Shown here one piece after another: positions 1 to 7,799 of a stretch of DNA of 64,000 nt. Each line of letters opens with the position of its first letter. Positions within the stretch are counted from its first letter, which is position 1. Source of the stretch: Pseudomonas resinovorans NBRC 106553 (GTDB taxonomy: Bacteria; Pseudomonadota; Gammaproteobacteria; Pseudomonadales; Pseudomonadaceae); contig NC_021499.1 of assembly GCF_000412695.1 (NCBI RefSeq), positions 2,666,001 through 2,730,000 of the forward strand, written 5' to 3'. The notes beneath the pieces are model-generated. The model was not told the origin of the DNA. It did not search any database and worked only from the letters and a program-made list of their open reading frames with translations. The position numbers were made by a program, and so were the translations under genes.

Positions 1-535
1 CCGGGTCGCTGCGCAGCACCTCGCCCAGGGTCTGGGCCTGGCGGTTGCGGATCAGGCCGCTGGTGTAGCTGGCGATGCTGAACGGCGTGTCCTGCATGTC
101 CTGGTTGCCCAGCAGGCCGATGCGCCCGCCACGGGCCACCTGGCCGCCGGCGAATTCGCTGGGCAGGTCCGGGCGGCCGGCGAGCTGGCCGTTGACCAGG
201 GTGCTGTCCAGTTCCATTGCTCCCTGTTCCACGGGCCGGGGCAGCAGGCTGACGGTGCCGTCGGCATCGATGCGGTAGGTCAACCCGCTGCCCTGCAGCA
301 GGCGCTCCAGGCCCTCGGCCACCGAATAATCGCCCTTGAGTGCCGGCGCCGCCTTGCTCCCACGGGTGAGCGAGGCATCGAATAGCAGCCGCACATTGGC
401 CTGCTCGGCGAAATCGGTGAGCGCGGCGTCCAGGCTCTGGGCCGGGACGTCGAGCTCGAGGCCATGGGCGCTCGCCACGCCGAGGGCCAGGGGGAGGGCG
501 GCGAATGCCGGTAGGAGGGAGAAGGTCGACCGCAT
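1..535 (-). CDS. TonB-dependent siderophore receptor, FecA/FpvA type (N-terminal part)
   Basis: Only the first about 178 codons are inside the window; the gene runs off the left edge. The start at 535 gives a signal peptide (MRSTFSLLPAFAALPLALG...ASA). An STN (secretin/TonB short N-terminal) domain follows, with the typical phrases LDAALTDFAEQANVRLLFD and GDYSVAEGLERLLQGSGLTYR, then the beginning of the plug (GLLGNQDMQDTPFSIASYTS). An STN domain marks outer-membrane receptors that signal to a FecR-type anti-sigma factor. The sigma and FecR-like genes lie just upstream on the same strand, so this completes a FecIRA-like set for a ferric siderophore. The ligand cannot be told from this fragment. 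Confidence 0.9.
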   Translation of the reverse strand, partial: MRSTFSLLPAFAALPLALGVASAHGLELDVPAQSLDAALTDFAEQANVRLLFDASLTRGSKAAPALKGDYSVAEGLERLLQGSGLTYRIDADGTVSLLPRPVEQGAMELDSTLVNGQLAGRPDLPSEFAGGQVARGGRIGLLGNQDMQDTPFSIASYTSGLIRNRQAQTLGEVLRSDP

Positions 536-564
536 GCTGAATTCCTGTTCTCGGCTAACTGTTC

Positions 565-581
565 ATGCGAAGTAGTCGCAT
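565..581. promoter_or_regulatory. 6-5-6 dyad in the receptor leader
   Basis: ATGCGA-AGTAG-TCGCAT is a perfect inverted repeat 30-46 nt upstream of the TonB receptor start codon. It may be an operator or a 5' UTR hairpin. It does not resemble a canonical Fur box, and no function is proven. Confidence 0.3.
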
Positions 582-690
582 TTGCAGATACGGAAGACGA
601 AAGCGCTGCGGGAATCTGAACCGCGAATGGAAAATTTTTTTGTGGGGGCTTCGAGTGGGGTAATGCATTGGTTAATACGGGATGGGCAAA

Positions 691-783
691 TTCGTGTGAT
701 TGCCCTGCCTGGCTCCCAACCGGCGGATGCTTCCCTCTCCCCCGCCCCTCTCCCGGAGGGCGAGGGGTGACTCGCGCCGGCTA
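691..783. repeat. Dispersed intergenic repeat, copy 1
   Basis: Contains ttgccctgcctg, ccctctccc...ccctctcccggag and ggcgaggggtgactc. The reverse complement of 18021-18100 has the same segments in the same order, so these are two copies of one repeat family in inverted orientation about 17.3 kb apart. Confidence 0.6.
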
Positions 784-1154
784 GGCACAAGAATCCCGAT
801 GCCCACTCATGGCCTGCAACCTTGCTGAAGAAGTGAGGCAGGGACTCCGCCCCTTCAGGAGGCCGAGTGGAATCCTTGCGCAGGGGGACGAGCGGCATGG
901 ATGCCGCGAGAGCCGCGCAGGGCCATGGATGGCCCTTCGCGGCGGGCCCCCGGAGCAAGGATGGAGCAAGGGGAGTTTGGCGAAGCCAAACCCGGATGTC
1001 GGGGCAAGCCTTTTGCTTCCTTTGGGGCGACTGCCAAAGGAAGTCGCCCGGGTGGGCGAAACAAAAAACCGCAGCCTGCTCGGCAATGAACTGGGCAACC
1101 GAACCGCACACCAGCTTCGTCGCTCAGATGAAATCCGGAAATTGTCGGCACCCA

Positions 1155-2090
1155 TCAAGGCGCGCGGGAGGCCACCAGGATCAATCCGGGCAGGCGCACC
1201 AGGCGCACCGGCAGGTGGCCTTCGATGGCGCGCAGCACGGCTTGCGGGTCGTCGAGGGCGAACACGCCGGTCACCTGCAATTGCCGTACGGCGTCGTCGA
1301 GGAAGACCACGCGGGCACCCTGGCTGCGCTGCAGGTCGGCGAAGACGTCGGCCAGGGGACGGTCGCGGAACACCAGTTTGCCCCGTTGCCAGGCCAGGCG
1401 TTGCTGGGCGTCCAGCGGCTCCACGGCCTGCAGGCGGCCGTCCTGCCAGCTCACCTGCTGGCCGGCCTTCACCGCCACGGGCGCACCGCTGTCGGCCGCC
1501 TGGACATGGCCCTGGGTCACTGACAAGTCGACCCGCTCGCCGCTGCGGTTGACGTCGAAGCGGGTGCCGGTCACGCGGATGCGCGCCGGGCCTGCGGTGA
1601 TCAGGAAGGGGTGGTTGGCGTCCGGGAACACCTGGAAGTCCGCTTCGCCACGGTACAGGCGCACCTCGCGGCGGCCGTCGACGAAGTTCCAGTCCAGCGC
1701 GGTATCGCCGTTCAAGGTCAGGACCGAGCCATCTTCCAGGCGCAGTTCGCGGACTTCCCCGGGTGCGGTGTGGGCGTCGGCGTAGAGCCCGAGCCAGACG
1801 CCCTGGGGCAGCCAGACCGCGAGGAGCAACGCGGCAGCGCTGGCGAGGGGTACGGCCCAGCGCACCACCTTGCGGCGCCGGGCCAGGGGCACCACGGTGG
1901 CCGACTCCCGTGGGAGCTGCACCTGGCCGAGCAGCGCCCAGAGTTTTTCCACCTCGCCCATGGCCTGCTCGTGCTCGGGCGCGGCCTGGCGCCAGGCGGC
2001 CAGGGCCTCGCGGTCGGCGGCGGTGGCGCGGCCGGAGTGCAGCAGCACTTGCCATTCCCTGGCGCGGGCGAGGTGGGGGGATTGTGTCAC
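1155..2090 (-). CDS. FecR-family anti-sigma factor / signal transducer
   Basis: 311 aa. The GTG start at 2090 overlaps the stop of the upstream sigma gene by 4 nt (GTGA), implying translational coupling. The N-terminus carries the DUF4880-like segment (AREWQVLLHSGRATAADREALAAW). A single membrane span sits at about residues 76-98 (VVRWAVPLASAAALLLAVWL), followed by the periplasmic FecR domain (GEVRELRLEDGSVLTLNGDTALD, RIRVTGTRFDV) and a C-terminal STN-like interaction region (LADVFADLQRSQGARVVF). The family holds an ECF sigma factor inactive until the liganded TonB receptor signals. It sits between its sigma factor and the receptor gene. Confidence 0.9.
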   Translation of the reverse strand: MTQSPHLARAREWQVLLHSGRATAADREALAAWRQAAPEHEQAMGEVEKLWALLGQVQLPRESATVVPLARRRKVVRWAVPLASAAALLLAVWLPQGVWLGLYADAHTAPGEVRELRLEDGSVLTLNGDTALDWNFVDGRREVRLYRGEADFQVFPDANHPFLITAGPARIRVTGTRFDVNRSGERVDLSVTQGHVQAADSGAPVAVKAGQQVSWQDGRLQAVEPLDAQQRLAWQRGKLVFRDRPLADVFADLQRSQGARVVFLDDAVRQLQVTGVFALDDPQAVLRAIEGHLPVRLVRLPGLILVASRAP

Positions 2091-2593
2091 GGCGAGACGT
2101 CCATAAGCTGCTGGCAGCGTTCGAGGGCCTTGAGGATATAGCGTCCGGCCATGCTTTCCGAGACACCCAGGCGTTCGCCGATTTCCCGTTGGGTCAGGCC
2201 TTCCAGGCGGTTCCACAAGAGTGCCTGGCGCAGGTGCGGTGGCAGCTCCTGGAGGATGTCCTGCAACTGCTCCAGGCGCTGGGCGTCGCTGGCGACCCGC
2301 TCGGGGCCGGGCTGCTCGCTGGGCAGCTCGACGGAGATTTCTTCCTGGGCCGGGCGGGCGTCCTGCTGCCGGCGGTGATCGATGATCAGGTTGCGGGCGA
2401 TGCGGTAGAGGAAGGCCCGCAGGTTGCCGATTTCCTCGCCGGGTTCGCGGCGGCGCAAGCGCAGCCAGGTTTCCTGGCGCAGGTCGGCCGCCAGTTCCGC
2501 GCACTTGACCTGCCGCGTGAGGAAGCGCAGCAGCTCACCGGAGTGGCGCTGGAACTGACCGTCGGCGGACTGGGGATCGGATGGCGTGGTCAC
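2087..2593 (-). CDS. ECF sigma factor, FecI-like (iron-starvation group)
   Basis: 168 aa from a GTG at 2593. Region 2 reads LAADLRQETWLRLRRRE...NLRAFLYRIARNLIIDHRRQQ. Region 4 reads LPPHLRQALLWNRLEGLTQREIGERLGVSESMAGRYILKALERC, the usual FecI-type promoter-recognition helix-turn-helix. The family directs transcription of the partner TonB receptor gene after release by FecR. It is the first gene of a leftward set (sigma, FecR, receptor). The upstream region around 2626-2660 is AT-rich and could hold a Fur site, but the match is too weak to call. Confidence 0.92.
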   Translation of the reverse strand: MTTPSDPQSADGQFQRHSGELLRFLTRQVKCAELAADLRQETWLRLRRREPGEEIGNLRAFLYRIARNLIIDHRRQQDARPAQEEISVELPSEQPGPERVASDAQRLEQLQDILQELPPHLRQALLWNRLEGLTQREIGERLGVSESMAGRYILKALERCQQLMDVSP

Positions 2594-2680
2594 GGCGGCG
2601 TGGCAAGGCTGGGAAGGGTCGCGAAAATATATCAAGTGATAATTGTTTGCAATTGCGACTTTCGCGGTCCCAGCGCCACA

Positions 2681-2709
2681 CCGGTCGAAGGTCAGGAACC
2701 TTCGACCGG
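2681..2709. terminator. Perfect 12-bp inverted repeat at 3' end of the GGDEF gene
   Basis: ccggtcgaaggt at 2681-2692 pairs with accttcgaccgg at 2698-2709 around a 5-nt loop. It overlaps the last codons and stop of the diguanylate cyclase gene. There is no clear T tract, so termination may be weak or factor-dependent. Confidence 0.5.
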
Positions 2710-3675
2710 TTCCACCTGCGCCGTGATGCTCCCGGTGGATGCCCAGGTGGCGGATTCCAGGCGGTTGCGACCCTGCTGCTTGGCCTGGTAGAGCAGGCGG
2801 TCGACAGCCTGGATGAAGGGCAGGGCGGCGTCGCCGTGGCCCGGCGCGATGGTGCCTACCCCCAGGCTTATGGTGAGCAGGGAAGCGATGGCGGATCTTT
2901 CGTGGGGGATGCACTGTTCGCGGATCAGCTTGCGGCAGCGCTCGGCCACCTGGCGGGCGGCCGGTTCGTCGGTGGCGGGCAGGATCAGTACGAATTCCTC
3001 GCCGCCGAAGCGGGCGACGAAATCACGGGGACGGATGGCCGCGTTCATCAGCGCCTGGCCCACGCTTTTGAGGCAGTCGTCGCCCTGGATATGGCCGTAG
3101 TGGTCGTTGTACTGCTTGAAGTAGTCGATATCCAGGAGGATCAGCGACAGCGACTCGCCGGTGCGCTGGGCGTTGGCCCATTCCACGTCCAGCATGGAGT
3201 CGAACATGCGGCGGTTGGCGACGCCGGTCAGGCCGTCCTTGTAGGAATACTCTTCCAGCTGCTTCTGCAGGTCGATCAGTTGCTGTTCGGCCTGCTTGCG
3301 CTCGCTGATGTCGAACATGAAGCCGATCAGGGCCTCCACCTCGCCCTCGGGGTTGCGCATGACGTGCACCACGTCGCGGATCCACACGTAGTCGCCGTTG
3401 GCGGTCAGGGCGCGGTAGTCCGCCTCGTGGTCGGTGCCGGACTGGGACTGGGAGACGCAGAAGGCGACCACGGCGTCGCGGTCGTCCGGGTGCATGCGCT
3501 CGGCCCAGTCATTGACCGATATCCAGCTGGACTGGCTCCAGCCCAGCAGCGCCTCGATCTGCGGGCCGATGTAGGCGAAGGTCATGGTCTTCCAGTCGAT
3601 CTTCCAGGGAATCGCCTGGGTGGACTCCAGCAAGGCCTTGTAGACCTCCTGGGTGGTATCGGCTTTGTCGCTCAT
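2692..3675 (-). CDS. PAS-GGDEF diguanylate cyclase
   Basis: 327 aa, no signal peptide or membrane span, so cytoplasmic. A PAS fold (PAS_3 type) covers about residues 20-125, ending in the PAC-like phrase ALIGFMFDISERKQAEQQL, then a short coiled linker and a GGDEF domain from about 145. The active-site motif is intact as GGEEF (224-228), and the inhibitory I-site RxxD is present as RPRD (215-218), five residues before it. It should therefore make c-di-GMP under product inhibition. No EAL domain. The PAS domain presumably senses a small ligand or redox state; which is unknown. Confidence 0.92.
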   Translation of the reverse strand: MSDKADTTQEVYKALLESTQAIPWKIDWKTMTFAYIGPQIEALLGWSQSSWISVNDWAERMHPDDRDAVVAFCVSQSQSGTDHEADYRALTANGDYVWIRDVVHVMRNPEGEVEALIGFMFDISERKQAEQQLIDLQKQLEEYSYKDGLTGVANRRMFDSMLDVEWANAQRTGESLSLILLDIDYFKQYNDHYGHIQGDDCLKSVGQALMNAAIRPRDFVARFGGEEFVLILPATDEPAARQVAERCRKLIREQCIPHERSAIASLLTISLGVGTIAPGHGDAALPFIQAVDRLLYQAKQQGRNRLESATWASTGSITAQVEPVEGS

Positions 3676-3751
3676 GGCTGCCCCCGTGCTGCCCGGTTCG
3701 GTTGGCGCGTTCTCGTGCGCGAAGCCCTCTTATACCTAATCCGGTGAGGTT

Positions 3752-4258
3752 TCAGGCAGTGGCTTCGAAGGCCAAGTGGTAGCTCACCTCGCCCTGAGGC
3801 CAATCGCCGCTGAAGGACAGGGCCTGGAAATACTCCGGCGGCACGCCGGGCAGCACCAGGCCGGGCTGCGGGGCGAAGCCGAAGCGCGCGTACCAAGCCG
3901 GGTCGCCCAGCAGCACGCAGCCCTGCGCACCCAGCTCGCGCAGCCCGGTCAGGGCTGCCTCCATCAGCCGCGCGCCAATGCCCTGGCCCTGGCGTGCCGG
4001 TGCCACCGAGATGGGCCCCAGGCCGTACCAGCCGCTGGCGCCGGAGGATATCCGCACCGGCGACAGGGCCACATGGCCGACGATGGCGCCGTCGTCCTCG
4101 GCTACCAGGGAGATCGACAGCTGCCCGGCGCGACGCAGGGCGTTGACGATGTACTGTTCGGTGCCGCTGCTGTGGGGCGCCGTGGCGAAGGCGGCGGCGG
4201 TGAGGGCTTCGATGGCGGCAATGTCGCCGGCGCGCTCGGCACGGATGACGAGGCTCAC
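3752..4258 (-). CDS. GNAT N-acetyltransferase (YhbS-like)
   Basis: 168 aa. The acetyl-CoA binding signature is clear as ISVAPARQGQGIGARLMEAAL, with the following GDPAWYARFGFAP typical of YhbS-type acetyltransferases. Its ATG overlaps the stop of the upstream mltA gene by 4 nt, so the two are probably co-translated, although no functional link is obvious. The substrate is unknown. The divergent promoter region to the GGDEF gene is absent because both read leftward; the gap between them is 76 nt. Confidence 0.88.
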   Translation of the reverse strand: MSLVIRAERAGDIAAIEALTAAAFATAPHSSGTEQYIVNALRRAGQLSISLVAEDDGAIVGHVALSPVRISSGASGWYGLGPISVAPARQGQGIGARLMEAALTGLRELGAQGCVLLGDPAWYARFGFAPQPGLVLPGVPPEYFQALSFSGDWPQGEVSYHLAFEATA

Positions 4259-5433
4259 GTGCGTTTTTCCTGGGCCGGCGCCGGGGCCGTGTTGGGCAGG
4301 GGCACGCCCTTGGGCCAGAGCAGCCAGATCTGTCCCTGCTGCTTCATGTTGCCCGCCAGCTCGCCGGCCTCCATGCCGGTACCCCAGAAAAGGTCGGCGC
4401 GGACTTCGCCGGCGATGGCGCCGCCGGTGTCCTGGGCCGCCACGGGGCGGATCACCGGGTTGCCGTCCGGGGTGCTGGTGGAGAGCCAGAGCAGGCTGCC
4501 CAGCGGGATCACCTTGCGGTCGATGGCCACGCTGTAGCCGGCGGTCAGCGGCACGTTGAGGGAGCCGCGCGGGCCTTCGTTGCTGTCCGGGTTGAGGCCG
4601 AAGAACACGAAGCTGGGGTTGCTCGCCAGCAGCTCCGGCACCCGTTGCGGGTTGGCCCGGGCCCAGTCGCGGATGCTGCCCATGCTCACCTGCTCCTGCT
4701 TCAACTGGCCCTGTTCCACCAACCAGCGCCCCACGGGGCGGTAGGGGTGGCCGTTCTGGTCGGCGTAGCCGATGCGCAGCTGGCGGCCGCTTTCCAGCTG
4801 GATACGGCCGGAACCCTGGATCTGCAGGAACTGCAGGTCCATGGGGTCGGTCAGCCAGGCCAGCACCGGCGCGTTGACGCCGTTGCTACGGATGGCGGCG
4901 GCATCGTCGTAGGGCTTGAGCACACGGCCTTCCAGGCGGCCGCGCAGGCGCTTGCCCTTGAGTTCGGGATAGAGACTGTCGAGGGACACCACTATGAGGT
5001 CCTCGGGGATGCCGTAGACCGGCACCGGGGTCTGCTCGCTCTGTTCCAGGCTGCCGGCGTACACCGGTTCGTAGTAGCCGGTGATCAAGCCCTGGGGGCT
5101 GTTGCGGGCATTGCGCAGGCTGAAGACCTCCAGTTGCGCCTTGAGGAAGGCGCGGATCGCCGCCGGGTCTTCCGGCACCTGGACGGCGCTGGCGCAGGTG
5201 GGAGCCCAGACCGGGTCCTTGGCCAGGCGCGCGCAGGCCGAGCGCCAGGCGTTGAAACCGGCGAGCAGGTCGGCGTCGCTGGTGACGGGGAGTTCGTCCC
5301 AGCTGGCGCGGGTGTAGGTGTCGACCTTGGGCGGCTCGGGCTTGGCGGGTTCCTTGTCGCAACCGGCGACCAGGGTGAGCAGGGCGGCGACGCACAGCGC
5401 CAGTCGGCCCCGGCGGAAGAGGGGGGCAATCAC
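4255..5433 (-). CDS. mltA: Membrane-bound lytic murein transglycosylase A
   Basis: 392 aa lipoprotein. The signal sequence ends in the lipobox LVAGC (Cys about residue 25), so it is anchored in the outer membrane. The MltA barrel domain (LITGYYEPVYAGS..., LAWLTDPMDLQFLQIQGSGRIQL) is followed by the C-terminal 3D domain carrying its Asp residues (AAQDTGGAIAGEVRADLFWGTG). It cleaves the MurNAc-GlcNAc bond of peptidoglycan with formation of 1,6-anhydro-MurNAc. Length and domain order are normal for the family. It precedes and overlaps the acetyltransferase gene. Confidence 0.95.
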   Translation of the reverse strand: MIAPLFRRGRLALCVAALLTLVAGCDKEPAKPEPPKVDTYTRASWDELPVTSDADLLAGFNAWRSACARLAKDPVWAPTCASAVQVPEDPAAIRAFLKAQLEVFSLRNARNSPQGLITGYYEPVYAGSLEQSEQTPVPVYGIPEDLIVVSLDSLYPELKGKRLRGRLEGRVLKPYDDAAAIRSNGVNAPVLAWLTDPMDLQFLQIQGSGRIQLESGRQLRIGYADQNGHPYRPVGRWLVEQGQLKQEQVSMGSIRDWARANPQRVPELLASNPSFVFFGLNPDSNEGPRGSLNVPLTAGYSVAIDRKVIPLGSLLWLSTSTPDGNPVIRPVAAQDTGGAIAGEVRADLFWGTGMEAGELAGNMKQQGQIWLLWPKGVPLPNTAPAPAQEKRT

Positions 5434-5589
5434 GTCTTGATGTCCTGGTGGGGGATCAGAAGCCGGTTAGCTTGGTGAATGGCCGCTGCATCGTCAAATC
5501 GGATGCACCGATCCATTGATCCAAGCCACTGAAACGAAAAGGAAATATTCATCTAATAGGGTGCTCGCAGTTTTCTAGAGACCTCTGTC

Positions 5590-5781
5590 GTGACCCGTAC
5601 GGTAAGAAATTTTCGCAAGACCCTGGATGCGGTAGCGACCAACAACGAGGCCGCGGCCATCGCGGTGATGCGCGCGGCGGACCGTATCGGCGACCAGGCC
5701 CTGAAGGAGCAACTGTTCAATGTGATCCAGCGGATGAACCAGGATGCGGCCGAGTTGCGGGTGGTGCGCGATCACGTCTGA
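5590..5781 (+). CDS. Conserved-looking 63-aa protein of unknown function
   Basis: Starts with GTG at 5590. Predicted to be all alpha-helical (TVRNFRKTLDAVATNNEAAA, ALKEQLFNVIQRMNQDAAEL), with no signal peptide or membrane segment. It lies divergent from mltA and just before the ilvA leader promoter. Codon use looks like its neighbours, which supports a real gene. I do not recognise the family. Confidence 0.6.
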   Translation: MTRTVRNFRKTLDAVATNNEAAAIAVMRAADRIGDQALKEQLFNVIQRMNQDAAELRVVRDHV

Positions 5782-5816
5782 GGGATGAATTCCGTTGGTC
5801 TGTATGAAATTGTTGC

Positions 5817-5846
5817 TTGACCTGAAGGAGTGCGTCCCTCTAGATT
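5817..5846 (+). promoter_or_regulatory. Probable sigma70 promoter of the ilvA leader
   Basis: TTGACC at 5817-5822 and TAGATT at 5841-5846 (18-nt spacer), or TCTAGA at 5839-5844 (16-nt spacer). The predicted transcription start is at about 5851-5854, directly at the ATG of the leader peptide, so the leader would be translated from an almost leaderless RNA. Confidence 0.55.
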
Positions 5847-5853
5847 GCCCGCC

Positions 5854-5919
5854 ATGACTAAATCCCCTTGGTTGTCCGGCCCCGCGATTATTACCGCCAT
5901 TCCAGCAGTGGCGGGTTAG
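5854..5919 (+). CDS. Ile-rich leader peptide of ilvA (candidate)
   Basis: A 21-codon reading frame whose distal half reads A-I-I-T-A-I-P-A-V-A-G before TAG. It holds three Ile codons (5887, 5890, 5899), one Thr and one Val, matching the end products or substrate of the pathway encoded downstream. No Shine-Dalgarno lies close to the ATG (an AAGGAG is 25 nt upstream), consistent with leaderless translation if transcription begins near 5852. The stop codon overlaps the proposed antiterminator arm. Too short for ordinary gene calling. Confidence 0.6.
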   Translation: MTKSPWLSGPAIITAIPAVAG

Positions 5920-5960
5920 CCGACGACCAAACAGAAACCCGCCCTCGAGGCGGGTTTTTT
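5910..5960 (+). terminator. ilvA attenuator: antiterminator arm and intrinsic terminator
   Basis: The terminator stem aaacccgcc (5935-5943) pairs with ggcgggttt (5949-5957) around a CTCGA loop and runs into T residues to 5960. The same 5' arm (5936-5943) can instead pair with ggcgggtt at 5910-5917, which lies in the last codons and stop of the leader peptide. A ribosome stalled at the Ile codons would leave 5910-5917 free and favour antitermination; a ribosome reaching the stop would cover it and allow termination before ilvA. Confidence 0.65.
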
Positions 5961-6003
5961 CCTTCTGTCTCCTGGGCGCCGAAATCGAAACCAGGAGCCC
6001 AGC

Positions 6004-7584
6004 ATGACCACCTTCACTACCCGACCCGGCGACGGACTCAGCGAGCAACCTCTGAATGAACGCGAGGGGCTGCTCAAGCACTACGTGCGCAAGATCCTCG
6101 CCGCACCGGTGTACGACGTCGCCATCGAGACCCCGTTGCAGCCGGCGCGGCAGCTGTCCGAGCGACTGGGCAACCAGGTGTTGCTCAAGCGCGAGGACCT
6201 GCAGCCGGTCTATTCCTTCAAGATCCGCGGCGCCTACAACCGCGTGGTGCAGCTGAGCGCCGAGGAGCGCGCGCGCGGGGTGATCGCCGCGTCGGCGGGC
6301 AACCATGCCCAGGGCCTGGCCCTGGCCGCCCGCGAACTGGGCGTGCAGGCGACCATCGTGATGCCGTGCACCACCCCCGAGCTTAAGGTCCAGGGTGTGC
6401 GCTCCCGTGGCGGCAAGGTGGTGCTGCACGGCGACGCCTTCCCCGATGCCCTGGCCCACGCGCTGCACCTGGCCGAGGAGAAGGGCCTGACCTTCGTGCC
6501 GCCCTACGACGACCCGGACGTGATCGCCGGGCAGGGCACCGTGGCCATGGAAATCCTCCGCCAGCACGGCGGCCCGCTGCACGCCATCTTCGTGCCGGTG
6601 GGGGGCGGCAGCCTGATTGCCGGCATCGCCGCCTACGTGAAGTACCTGCGCCCGGAGGTGAAGGTGATCGGCGTCGAGCCGGAGGACTCCAACTGCCTGC
6701 AGGCCGCCCTGGCCGCCGGCGAGCGGGTGGTGCTGAGCCAGGTGGGGCTGTTCGCCGATGGCGTGGCGGTGGCACAGATCGGCGCGCACAACTTCGAGGT
6801 CTGCCGGCATTTCGTCGATGAGGTGCTGACGGTGAGCACCGACGAGATCTGCGCGGCGATCAAGGACATCTACGACGACACCCGCTCCATCACCGAACCC
6901 GCCGGCGCCCTGGCCGTGGCCGGGATCAAGCGCTACGTGGAGCGCGAAGGCCTGAGCGGGGAGCATCTGGTGGCCATCGACTCGGGGGCCAACATCAACT
7001 TCGACCGCCTGCGTCATGTGGCCGAGCGCGCCGAACTGGGCGAGCAGCGCGAGGCGATCATCGCCGTGACCCTGCCAGAGCGCCCCGGCGCCTTCCGCGC
7101 CTTCTGCCAGGCGCTGGGCCGGCGGCAGATCACCGAGTTCAACTACCGCTACAACTCAGGCTCAGAGGCGCACATCTTCGTCGGCGTGCAGACCCATCCG
7201 CAGAACGACCCGCGCGCCGCCCTGGTGGAGGGCCTGCAGGTTCAGGGTTTCCCGGTGCTGGACCTGACCGACAACGAACTGGCCAAGCTGCACGTGCGGC
7301 ACATGGTGGGCGGCCGCGCGCCGCAGACCGGCGACGAGATGCTGCTGCGCTTCGAATTCCCCGAGCGGCCGGGGGCCTTGTTCAACTTCCTCGACAAGCT
7401 GGGCGGGCGCTGGAACATCACCCTGTTCCACTACCGCAACCACGGCGCCGCCGATGGCCGCGTGCTGGCGGGCCTGGCGGTACCGGTGGAAGAGCGCGGG
7501 GCGGTGCGCGAGGCCCTGGACGCCATCGGCTACCCCTACTGGGACGAGAGCGACAACCCGGCCTGCAAGCTGTTCCTGGGCTAG
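6004..7584 (+). CDS. ilvA: Threonine ammonia-lyase, biosynthetic (threonine dehydratase)
   Basis: 526 aa. Converts L-threonine to 2-oxobutanoate and ammonia, the first committed step to isoleucine. The PLP lysine is in SFKIRGAYN (K73), and the glycine-rich phosphate loop is VPVGGGSLIAGIA. Two C-terminal ACT-like regulatory domains (about residues 345-526; EAIIAVTLPERPGAF and MLLRFEFPERPGALF) mark the Ile-inhibited biosynthetic form. A GGAG site precedes the ATG. A leader peptide and terminator lie immediately upstream, so expression is probably attenuated by Ile supply. The N-terminus is about 20 residues longer than the shortest homologues. Confidence 0.95.
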   Translation: MTTFTTRPGDGLSEQPLNEREGLLKHYVRKILAAPVYDVAIETPLQPARQLSERLGNQVLLKREDLQPVYSFKIRGAYNRVVQLSAEERARGVIAASAGNHAQGLALAARELGVQATIVMPCTTPELKVQGVRSRGGKVVLHGDAFPDALAHALHLAEEKGLTFVPPYDDPDVIAGQGTVAMEILRQHGGPLHAIFVPVGGGSLIAGIAAYVKYLRPEVKVIGVEPEDSNCLQAALAAGERVVLSQVGLFADGVAVAQIGAHNFEVCRHFVDEVLTVSTDEICAAIKDIYDDTRSITEPAGALAVAGIKRYVEREGLSGEHLVAIDSGANINFDRLRHVAERAELGEQREAIIAVTLPERPGAFRAFCQALGRRQITEFNYRYNSGSEAHIFVGVQTHPQNDPRAALVEGLQVQGFPVLDLTDNELAKLHVRHMVGGRAPQTGDEMLLRFEFPERPGALFNFLDKLGGRWNITLFHYRNHGAADGRVLAGLAVPVEERGAVREALDAIGYPYWDESDNPACKLFLG

Positions 7585-7600
7585 GCCGCCACGGCTTGTT

Positions 7601-7694
7601 GTAGGGGCGAATTCATTCGCCGAGGGCGGCCTAGCCGCCCCGACATGCGTCGGGCGGACCCGCGGTCCGCTTGGCGATTGAAATCGCCCCTACA
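7601..7694. repeat. REP pair (convergent palindromes)
   Basis: Begins gtaggggcgaattcattcgcc and ends ggcgattgaaatcgcccctac, with a GC-rich palindrome between the two. Typical Pseudomonas REP doublet, located between ilvA and the decarboxylase promoter. Confidence 0.8.
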
Positions 7695-7732
7695 GGCTTC
7701 GTCCCGTGCTCAAACGGATTCCGACAAAAGCG

Positions 7733-7748
7733 ATGTTAACGCTAACAA
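7733..7748. promoter_or_regulatory. LacI/GntR-type operator upstream of the decarboxylase gene
   Basis: ATGTTAACGCTAACAA, core GTTA-N4-TAAC, about 52 nt before the ATG at 7800. It closely resembles the GntR consensus ATGTTACCSGTAACAT (from memory) and matches the site at 13465-13480 before lutA. The LacI-family gene at 9596 is the likely cognate repressor. Confidence 0.65.
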
Positions 7749-7799
7749 TCTGGTGTTAGAGTGCGCCCATTCGTTGACCGATCCCTTGGAGGACTGCCC

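Larger units (their letters stand above)
536..1154. other. Non-coding gap between fecR-like gene and receptor gene
   Basis: About 620 bases without a credible gene. Reading leftward it should hold the receptor promoter. It contains a dispersed repeat at 691-783 (a second, inverted copy lies at 18021-18100). A block at about 785-1125 is built of successive hairpins, for example gtttggcgaagccaaac at 976-992 and the cttcctttgg/ccaaaggaag pair at 1016-1044. I recognise this block as a type of intergenic sequence that often yields spurious short ORF annotations in Pseudomonas; that is from memory, not a search. Open frames here lack ribosome sites and family features. Confidence 0.5.

Noticed and set aside
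781..1111. Overlapping open frames of 98-247 codons on both strands
   Set aside because: They fall in a hairpin-rich intergenic block, have no ribosome sites and no domain signatures, and several extend across the fecR-like gene in the wrong frame.
2626..2660. Fur box before the ECF sigma gene
   Set aside because: The AT-rich stretch with tgataattg matches only part of the 19-bp Fur consensus; biologically plausible but not supported enough to list.
5575..7017. 480-codon open frame antisense to ilvA
   Set aside because: Composition is that of an antisense shadow (His/Gly/Ala rich), without ribosome site or family match.
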